DNA of 7,368 nt, taken from positions 1 to 7,368 of the forward strand of contig CBFCZU010000215.1 in NCBI GenBank assembly GCA_965602635.1. Reading direction: 5' to 3'. This document shows, in pieces, positions 1 through 6,100 of the stretch. This DNA is from CBFCZU01 sp965602635. Lineage in GTDB: Bacteria > Planctomycetota > Phycisphaerae > SM23-33. Positions within the stretch are counted from its first letter, which is position 1; each line of letters begins with the position of its first letter. Below the pieces are notes generated by a model. That model ran no database searches and was not told the DNA's origin. It worked only from the letters and a program-made list of their open reading frames with translations. The translations under genes and the position numbers were made by a program.

Positions 1-1
1 C

Positions 2-760
2 TTCCTCAACGGCAAGAAGAAGTTCGGCGAGCCGTGGAACACCGACGAGCCCAAGAGCAAGGACGAGTACGACGCCCTGCGCTACTACGGCAACCTGCTG
101 ATCAAGGGCACGGGTTCGCGAGCCAGGCGCAAGAGCAACATCCGATACCGGATCGACGTCGGCACGTACCGCACGGCCGGCAAGCAGCTCGACGGCATCG
201 TGGACCTGCGCTGCGTCAACTACGAGGTCACGCCGCCTGCCTTCTGGGGCGGCTGGACCAACGGCCTGAAGGCGTGCAAGGCCGTCGGCGAGGAGTGGTG
301 GTACTACGCCCAGGACCACAGCCGCCAGCGCCAGACGCGGATCGACTGGGCGCTGACCAACACGATCCTCTGGGGCTGGGCCGGCTGGGACCTGAAGACC
401 CACGGCTTCTGCCAGTGGCAGTGCATGGGGTGGGTTCCGGCGGACCCATTCGGCCTGCCGGGCGGCGGCTGGAGCTACGCCCACCTGTTCTACCCGGGCA
501 AGCGCTTCGGCCACGACGGGCCCATCGCCTCGATGCGGATCAAGGGCATCCGCCGCGGGCTCCAGGACTACGAGCACCTGGCCGTGCTGACTAAGCTCAA
601 CAAGGGCAAGTCCGCCCAGGCAGACGCGATAATGAAACGCTACTACAACCTCACCAACGCCAAGCGCGGCACCATCCGAGTCGAGGCCGAGGACACCTAC
701 AAGATGCGATACGAGACGTTCGCCGCCATCCTCGCCGCCCGCGCCAAGCAGCCGCGGTGA
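2..760 (+). CDS. DUF4091 / GH123-like glycoside hydrolase, C-terminal part (5' end outside window)
   Basis: The frame is open from the left edge and ends at TGA 758-760, giving 252 visible residues of a larger protein. The fragment resembles the C-terminal half of the DUF4091 domain, the family that includes GH123 N-acetylgalactosaminidases. Supporting features in order are a 'WWYYAQDH' strand (residues 99-106), a Trp-rich stretch 'WGWAGWD' (124-130), a 'W..CMGW' segment (139-144), 'YPGKRFG' (164-170), and the closing helix 'SMRIKGIRRGLQDYEHL' (177-193), which is a hallmark of the family. The catalytic acidic pair of GH123 should lie upstream of the window, so activity cannot be judged. Family members act on exported glycans, but the signal peptide is not visible. 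A GTG at 200 is in frame, but homology extends upstream of it, so it is not the start. The substrate is unknown. Confidence 0.8.
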   Translation, partial: FLNGKKKFGEPWNTDEPKSKDEYDALRYYGNLLIKGTGSRARRKSNIRYRIDVGTYRTAGKQLDGIVDLRCVNYEVTPPAFWGGWTNGLKACKAVGEEWWYYAQDHSRQRQTRIDWALTNTILWGWAGWDLKTHGFCQWQCMGWVPADPFGLPGGGWSYAHLFYPGKRFGHDGPIASMRIKGIRRGLQDYEHLAVLTKLNKGKSAQADAIMKRYYNLTNAKRGTIRVEAEDTYKMRYETFAAILAARAKQPR

Positions 761-770
761 GCTAACATTA

Positions 771-788
771 CCGGGCAGGCCTGCCTGG
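771..788. repeat. GC-rich palindrome after the hydrolase gene
   Basis: The core GGCAGGCCTGCC (774-785) is a perfect 12-bp palindrome. It extends outward by one G-T wobble and two further pairs to 771-788. It starts 10 bases after the hydrolase stop. As RNA it could form a short hairpin, but no T-run follows, so it is not a convincing intrinsic terminator. It may simply reflect high GC content. Confidence 0.35.
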
Positions 789-796
789 CCTACGCC

Positions 797-814
797 GGCC
801 GCGCGTCCGCGGCC
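797..814 (+). repeat. 7-bp hairpin (GGCCGCG / CGCGGCC) upstream of the secreted-protein gene
   Basis: GGCCGCG (797-803) and CGCGGCC (808-814) are perfect inverted copies around the 4-base loop CGTC. No T-run follows. The hairpin ends 36 bases before the ATG of the next gene. It could be part of transcript termination or of the 5' leader; the sequence does not decide between these. Confidence 0.35.
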
Positions 815-838
815 TCGGACCAGGTGAGACCTCCCGGC

Positions 839-844
839 GGGGAG
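839..844 (+). promoter_or_regulatory. Ribosome binding site fixing the start at 851
   Basis: GGGGAG lies 6 bases before ATG 851. This choice removes nine residues from the longest possible frame, which opens at GTG 824. It places a normal signal peptide directly at the N-terminus. Confidence 0.7.
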
Positions 845-850
845 AATGAA

Positions 851-2242
851 ATGATACGGCACCTGACAGTTGGCGCAGTCGCGGTCGCGCTTCTCGGCAT
901 GGCCTGCCCGCTGCTGGCGGGGCAGAAGCTCTACCACCTCGGGAAGGTCCCAAGATTCCGCGTCGGCGACAAGGCGGTGGAGAAGCAAACCGACTTTCAT
1001 GAAGTCTCCTCCATCGCCTCGGGGGGGAAGATCCTTCAGGAAGTCAGGGGGCGCAAGGAATTTCACTGCATCCACGAAGTCCTGGAAGTGGACAAGGCGG
1101 GGAAGGTTCAGGCCTTCCGGGTGACCATCGTCTCCGCCAAGGCCCACATCGTGGCCAAGAGCACCGGATCGGCCAAGAAGGACGTGGCCATCGAGAAGAT
1201 CCACTTCGTCGCGCGCCGCAAGGGACTGTACTTCCATGCCGACACGACGACGGTGGTCAGTGAGAAGGCAGCGAAGCTCAAGGCCTCGCAGATATGGCTG
1301 CTGAAGGAGTTCTGTCGCGAAGGCATATCCTTCGCCGCGTATTCTGAAGGCGATGCGCTGCTCCTGTCGGCTAGGCCCGTCCCGGTCGGACATTCCTGGA
1401 AGCCGTCGCGCAAGCTGCTGGACGCATGGGCCAAGGCCAATCCCGCCGCCAAGGCTATGGGCGGCAAGGCGCTCTCGTTCGAGCTGAAGTTCGTCTCCGT
1501 CAAGGACGACATCGCCGTGGTCAAGGGCGATGCCCTCCTGGAGGCTTACCTGCCGGGAGCGAAGCTGCCGCTGAAGTTCCCGACCGTCTTCACAGCCGAC
1601 ATCGATACCGGATCGGGCCGATGGACCGGGGCATCCTCCTCGGGTTCGTTGTCGCGCGAGGGCCAGGGCGGCACGTTCAGGCTGCGCGGTCGGGTCGAGC
1701 AGACGAGCACCTTCACGGCGGGCAAGGGCAAGGCGTCGGCGCTGCCGGCGCAGCTTCACGACCTCGGCTGGAAGCCGCCCGGCAAGGACGCCAACAGCCA
1801 CAAGGACCCGGCCAAGGGCTTCAGCGTGAACGTCCCGGCCGGCTACGCCCCGATGCAGCTCCAGCCCGGCGATCCCGCCCTGGCGGCGTTCGCAGGCAAA
1901 CGAGGCGCGAGCATCAGGGTCGACGACGCCAGCTCGCCCCTGCCCTTGGACGTCGAGGAGTTCGTTGGAGACTTCCGGGTGAAAATCCGCCAGGCGATGC
2001 GCGACTACAAACTCCTCGAGCGCAAGAGCCTCATCCTGCCCGGCAACGTGCCGGCTGTCCTGCTGGTCGGGCAGGCCTACGACGGAAAGGTCGCCACCTT
2101 GACGGTGGTGGCTTTTGACGGCCCCCGGGTGCTGAGCGCTTCGGGTTCGGCCCGAACGGCCAACAAGCGGGATCTGGCCGAGGTCCGCAAGGCGCTGATG
2201 ACGCTGCGCGTCTTCGCACCGGACATGGCCAAGGCCCCGTGA
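851..2242 (+). CDS. Secreted protein of unknown function with a PsbP/DcrB/DUF1795-like C-terminal domain
   Basis: The product is 463 residues. The N-terminus is a Sec signal peptide: a basic start (MIRH), a hydrophobic core (residues 5-18), and probable cleavage near L-A-G (22-24). Cys19 sits in 'LLGMAC', a poor lipobox, so a lipoprotein is unlikely. Residues 25-300 are a predicted beta-rich region I do not recognise. It contains 'YHLGKVPRFRVGDKAVEKQ' near its start and a Gly/Ser-rich 'TGASSSGSLSREGQGG' stretch (259-274). Residues 317-456 have the look of a PsbP/DcrB/DUF1795-type domain: an opening 'DPAKGFSVNVPAGYAP' (319-334), an amphipathic helix with 'EEFVGDFRVKIRQAM' (369-383), 'LPGNVPAVLLVGQAY' (396-410), and a final helix ending 'ALMTLRVFAP'. 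In other bacteria such domains occur in secreted or lipid-anchored proteins of mostly unknown role. The fold is an inference from pattern, and no catalytic residues are apparent. The gene stands alone, with about 90 bases before it and 215 after. Confidence 0.75.
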   Translation: MIRHLTVGAVAVALLGMACPLLAGQKLYHLGKVPRFRVGDKAVEKQTDFHEVSSIASGGKILQEVRGRKEFHCIHEVLEVDKAGKVQAFRVTIVSAKAHIVAKSTGSAKKDVAIEKIHFVARRKGLYFHADTTTVVSEKAAKLKASQIWLLKEFCREGISFAAYSEGDALLLSARPVPVGHSWKPSRKLLDAWAKANPAAKAMGGKALSFELKFVSVKDDIAVVKGDALLEAYLPGAKLPLKFPTVFTADIDTGSGRWTGASSSGSLSREGQGGTFRLRGRVEQTSTFTAGKGKASALPAQLHDLGWKPPGKDANSHKDPAKGFSVNVPAGYAPMQLQPGDPALAAFAGKRGASIRVDDASSPLPLDVEEFVGDFRVKIRQAMRDYKLLERKSLILPGNVPAVLLVGQAYDGKVATLTVVAFDGPRVLSASGSARTANKRDLAEVRKALMTLRVFAPDMAKAP

Positions 2243-2313
2243 GGACGCTTCCCCGGGGCGGGGAGTGTTGGCAAGCGCCGACTTCAGGGGCGGTTATGGA
2301 GATTCCTCGCCCT

Positions 2314-2329
2314 GGGTCCGCTTGGGCCC
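2314..2329 (+). repeat. 6-bp hairpin with tetraloop
   Basis: GGGTCC (2314-2319) pairs with GGGCCC (2324-2329), including one G-U wobble, around the loop GCTT. It is GC-rich with no following T-run. Its role is unknown and it may be chance. Confidence 0.25.
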
Positions 2330-2339
2330 GTGCCGAGCG

Positions 2340-2359
2340 CCCGGCCGGCCGGGGATTTT
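2340..2359 (+). terminator. Weak candidate intrinsic terminator
   Basis: CCCGGCCGGCCGGG (2340-2353) is a perfect 14-bp palindrome. It can fold as a 5-bp stem with a CCGG loop, and GATTTT with four T (2356-2359) follows. The stem is short and the T-run is minimal. It sits about 100 bases after the secreted-protein stop, on the strand that would terminate that gene's transcript. Confidence 0.25.
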
Positions 2360-2399
2360 GTGCGAAGGATTTCCCGCCGCAGATGACATGAGAGTATGA

Positions 2400-2420
2400 G
2401 GCCGGAGAGGGGCTCCGGCC
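2400..2420 (+). promoter_or_regulatory. Perfect 8-bp hairpin in the sigma-factor leader
   Basis: GGCCGGAG (2400-2407) and CTCCGGCC (2413-2420) are perfect inverted copies separated by AGGGG. This is the strongest simple hairpin in the gap. It ends 37 bases before the TTG start and 24 bases before the Shine-Dalgarno sequence. It could be a leader structure affecting translation or RNA stability, or a DNA operator with dyad symmetry. Either role is inference. Confidence 0.4.
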
Positions 2421-2444
2421 CGCCATCCCGTCGCAACGGATTTC

Positions 2445-2450
2445 GGGAGG
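2445..2450 (+). promoter_or_regulatory. Ribosome binding site for the TTG-started sigma factor
   Basis: GGGAGG is a near-ideal Shine-Dalgarno sequence 7 bases before TTG 2458. No ATG or GTG in the same frame lies close enough to compete, and the sigma2 region starts soon after, so this site decides the start. Confidence 0.7.
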
Positions 2451-2457
2451 CCGTCAC

Positions 2458-3105
2458 TTGGAACCGATCTTCGACGCCCGCTGGCACCGCAGGGCCCTCG
2501 CCGGGGAGGCCGAGCCGGTCTCGGCCCTGGCGGAGGCGGCTATGGGTCCGCTCTACCGCTTCTGCCTCTACCGCGTGGGTCGCGACCGGCACCTCTGCGA
2601 GGACGTGGTCCAGGAGACGCTCGTCCGGGCCATTCGCGAGCTTGACCGCTACGACCCGGGCCGGTCCGCCGGCGACATCTTCGGCTGGCTGACGGGGCTG
2701 GCGCGGAACGAGATTCGCCGCGCCCTGGCCGGCCGTACCTCAGCCGCCAGCCTGGAGGCCCTGTGGAGCCGAATGGACAAGGAACTGCTGAACTTGTACG
2801 CCGCCCTCGAGCGCGAGCCCTTCGCCCGGGAGCTGCTCGAGCGGGCCGAGACACGCGAGATGGTCAACGCCGCCATGTCGCAGCTCCCGCCCCGCTACGG
2901 GCAGGCGCTCGAGGCCAAGTACGTCCTCGGGCGCAGCGTCCGCGAGATCGCCGCCGCCTGGCGGGTCTCGGACAAGGCGATCGAGTCGGTACTCAGCCGG
3001 GCGCGGAAGGCCTTCCGCACCGCCTTCCTCGCCCTGTCGCGCAACCTCAGCGTTGAGGCGGTCGAGGTCGCCGCCCGCCCCCCTGGCGGCGCGGGCCCCG
3101 CCTGA
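2458..3105 (+). CDS. ECF-type RNA polymerase sigma factor (sigma-70 family)
   Basis: The 215-residue protein directs RNA polymerase to a specific promoter set. Region sigma2 covers about residues 27-92, with 'YRFCLYRVGRDRHLCEDVVQ' (33-52) and the core-binding and -10-recognition helices running through 'ETLVRAIREL' to 'GWLTGLARNEIR'. Region sigma4 covers about 131-190, with 'AMSQLPPRYGQALEAKYV' (139-156) and the helix-turn-helix 'SVREIAAAWRVSDKAIESVL' (160-179), which reads the -35 element. There is no sigma3, as expected for ECF factors. The sigma2-sigma4 linker (about 93-130, 'LEALWSRMDKELLNLYAALE') is long and charged, a style I associate with planctomycete ECF factors. A 25-residue tail follows sigma4. 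Start codon TTG is supported by GGGAGG at 2445. The stop lies 28 bases before the FecR-VIT gene, so the two are probably co-transcribed and functionally paired. Confidence 0.9.
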   Translation: MEPIFDARWHRRALAGEAEPVSALAEAAMGPLYRFCLYRVGRDRHLCEDVVQETLVRAIRELDRYDPGRSAGDIFGWLTGLARNEIRRALAGRTSAASLEALWSRMDKELLNLYAALEREPFARELLERAETREMVNAAMSQLPPRYGQALEAKYVLGRSVREIAAAWRVSDKAIESVLSRARKAFRTAFLALSRNLSVEAVEVAARPPGGAGPA

Positions 3106-3120
3106 TGCGGCCGCAAGAGC

Positions 3121-3125
3121 AGGAG
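3121..3125 (+). promoter_or_regulatory. Ribosome binding site for the FecR-VIT gene
   Basis: AGGAG lies 8 bases before ATG 3134. Two other ATGs (3126 and 3129) are in frames that hit stop codons within a few codons, so 3134 is the start. Confidence 0.7.
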
Positions 3126-3133
3126 ATGATGCC

Positions 3134-6100
3134 ATGACCACCGATAGAACCCACCGCGAGAGCGACGTGCCGGACGTAGGGGACGAGAACGTCGAGCGCC
3201 TGCTGAGCGTGGCCTACGACCCGGAGGTGCCCGATGAGGCCTTCGTCCGGGGCGTGCGGCAGCGGATGCTCTTAGCCGCCGAGCGCAGGGGCAAGCGCAG
3301 GCATGCGACCAAACCCGCCTTGGCGGTTCTAAGGGGACTGCGCCTCTGGCCTGCGGGGGCGAGGATGCTTGCCTGCGCGGCGGCGGCAGTGGTGCTCATA
3401 GGTCTGGGCGTGCTGCTGTCCGAGGCGATCAAGGGGCCCAGGCCCGCGGCGCCGGTCCTTTCCGGCGCCTGGCCGACGCGCCCGACCGCCCCGGTCGCCG
3501 CCGCCGTGGTCGCCCGGCAGCTCCTGGGCGACGGTGGGCTGACCGCCCGCCCGCGGCCCGCGGCCCCGGCCCCCAAGCCCGTCGCCGTCGGCAGCCGCAT
3601 CGAGACGAAGGCCAACCAGCGCCGCCGGGTCGCACTGCCCGACGGATCGGTCGCGTACCTCAACCGCGGCAGCGAGCTTCGCGTCATCTCCGCCCGCGGG
3701 GTGAGCCTCGCCCGCGGCGAGGTGTTCGTCGAGGTCGCCCGCCCGCGGCCGGGGGGCCGGGAGCGGTTCGTCCTCGCCACGCCCGACCGGCGGATAACCG
3801 CCCTGGGGACGAAGTTCGCCGTCCGCACCGATGCCGGCCGGACCGACGTCCTCGTCACGCAGGGCAAGGTCCGCGTCAGCGGCTATGACGGGCTGGTCCA
3901 CGCCGGCAGGCAGCTTTCCTGCGGCCGGTGGGCCGGGGGCGAAAAGCTCACCGCCGCCCCGCGCGCCTCCCACGCCCTGGCCTGGACGAAGGACCTCATG
4001 GCCGCCGGGTCGCCGCTGGTGCCCGGCAGCGACTACGCCGGCGGGGCGCTGGTCTGCCTCGACCCCGACGGGCAGGAGGCACGCCTGAGCCTGCGGAAGT
4101 ACCACGTGGACGTACACGTCGAGGACGGCTTCGCCCGCACCACCATCGACCAGACATACTTCAACCACATGAACCGGCGGCTGGAGGGGACCTTCTACTT
4201 CCCCCTGCCGCCGGACGCGTCCATCTCCCGCCTGGCGATGTACGTCAACGGGAAGCTGATGGAAGGCGGCATGGCCGAGCGCGGCCACGCCAGGTACGTC
4301 TTCGAGGACATCATGCACACCCGGCGCGACCCGGCCCTGCTGGAGTGGGTGGACGGGACGACCTTCAAGATGCGCGTCTTCCCCCTCGAGGGCAGGCAGG
4401 AGAAGCGGATCGTCCTGAGCTACGTGCAGAAGCTTCCGACCCTCTACGGCCGGACCGAGTACCGCTTCGCCGGCGGGCACAGCATGGAGCTGGTGGGCCA
4501 GTGGTCGTTCCGCGCCCGCGTCGCCGGCGGGGCGGAGCTGAAGTGGGAGTCGCCCACGCACAAGCTCCAGGCCGCCAAGAAGGGCGGCGACCTGCTGCTC
4601 GACGTCAAGGCAAAGCAGGTCATGCCCGATGAGGACGTGGTGCTGCACGTCCACGAGACGGACCCGGGCGTTCACGCGACGGACTTCGCCCGCTTCGCCA
4701 CGGCCGCCCACGAGAAGCACCGCTACCTGATGCTCCGCTACCGCCCGGAGCTGGGCGAGCCGATGGGCGCCGCCGCTGAGCAGGCCGGCCCGCAGGAGTG
4801 GGCCTTCCTGTTCGAGACCTCCGGCGACCGCGACCCGCTGCTGGCGCGGGCGCAGATCGACATCCTCAAGGCCATGCTGGAGCGGCTCGAGCCGGCCGAC
4901 CGGTTCACCGTCCTGGCCGCCGGAACGCACGTGCGGTCCCTGGGCGAGTCGCCCCAGCCGGTGACGGCCGAGAACATTGCCGCCGCCGTCGAGTTCCTCG
5001 AAAAGGCCCACCTGGTGGGGGCGCTGGACCTGGAGGGCGCCCTGGCCGCCGCCGGCGACGCCCTGACGGACTTCGAGGGCGCCAATCTGGTGCACCTGGG
5101 CACCGGCATAGCCGTCCTGGGCAAGCGGGAGACGAACGAGCTGGTCAAGCTCATCCCCGCCGGCGTCCGCTACGTCGGCGTCGGCGTGGGCAAGCGCTGG
5201 TCGCGCGGCTTCATGGCCGAGGCGGCGGCACAGACCGGCGGCTACTTCACCCAGATCAATCCCGACGAGAACGTGCCCTTCCGGGCGTTCGAGCTGGTCT
5301 CGACGCTCCGCACGCCGCGGCTGATGAAGGTGACGGTCACAGACCCGGCCGGGAAGTGGCGCTTCCTGACCTTTGGCGATTCGCTGGCCGAGGGCGAGGA
5401 GCTCTGCGCCGTCGCCCGCCTGGGCGAGGCCGAGCCGCTGCCGGCCATGGTCACCATCGCCGCCACGCTGGACGGGAAGGCCTGGTCGCGCGAGATCCCC
5501 GTCGAAGCGGCGGCCGAGGGGGCCGACTACCTGCCACGCTTCTGGGCCAAGCTGGAGATCGACCGCCTGCTGGCGGGAGACGTGAAGACCAACCGCGACA
5601 AGATCATCGCACTGAGCAAGGCGATGTACGTCATGAGCCCGTTCACCTCGCTGCTGGTGCTGGAGAATGAGGCCATGTACAAGCAGTACAAGGTTGACCG
5701 GGGCCGGAAGGACCACTGGGCCCTGTACCCTGCCCCCGGGCAGATCAAGGTCGTGCACGAGCCCGACCCGCGCTGGACCGGCCGGCGGCCGGCGAAGGAC
5801 CCCAAGGACAAGGGCAAGAAGCCCTCGGCCGATGAGGTGCTCAAGACGATCCTGGTGCGTATCCCGCCGCCACTGTTCGCCTCGCAGGGCATTCGGCAGC
5901 AGTACGGCGGCCACGCGCTGACGGCCTGGCATCTCTACAGCGGCGCATACGCCGTGCCGTATGACTACTCGTATTCGGGTTCGGGCCGCATCAACATCAA
6001 TACTGCCCCGCGCCTCGTTATCTATAGTGGCTCCTTGCCCTTCCGGGTAAAGACGCTGGGCGTGAGCGGCGGCGGCTCCGGCGGTGGTCTGCTGGGCCTC

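Larger units (their letters stand above)
2243..2457. other. Intergenic region before the sigma-factor operon
   Basis: These 215 bases hold no credible gene. They probably contain the end of the secreted-protein transcript and the promoter of the sigma/FecR operon. Just after the stop, CGCTT (2246-2250) can pair with AAGCG (2273-2277), and TCCCC (2250-2254) with GGGGA (2260-2264), which are competing weak stems without a T-run. Three further inverted repeats are listed separately. I find no convincing -35/-10 pair, so the promoter may use a non-housekeeping or lineage-specific signal. Confidence 0.6.

Noticed and set aside
143..155. The 13-base string CGATACCGGATCG, which occurs again at 1603-1615
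   Set aside because: The two copies lie in unrelated genes and different coding contexts and share no extended flanks. It is probably coincidence.
34..594. A 186-codon + frame overlapping the glycoside hydrolase
   Set aside because: It is Arg/Pro/Gln-rich and domain-free, whereas the frame beginning at base 2 shows the DUF4091 motifs.
824..850. GTG at 824 as the start of the secreted protein
   Set aside because: It would put a nine-residue polar extension before the signal peptide, and it has no ribosome binding site as good as the GGGGAG that serves ATG 851.
881..907. Possible lipoprotein signal ending at Cys19 of the secreted protein
   Set aside because: The residues before the Cys (L-L-G-M-A) do not match a lipobox, and a standard signal-peptidase I site follows a few residues later.
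1426..2118. A 230-codon + frame inside the secreted-protein gene
   Set aside because: It is an out-of-frame shadow made mostly of Arg, Gly, Gln and Ala. The overlapping frame has a signal peptide and a plausible folded domain.
2356..2400. Possible housekeeping promoter before the sigma factor
   Set aside because: Candidate TTGTGC and TATGAG boxes are spaced about 31 bases apart, too far for a sigma-70 promoter, and nothing better was found.
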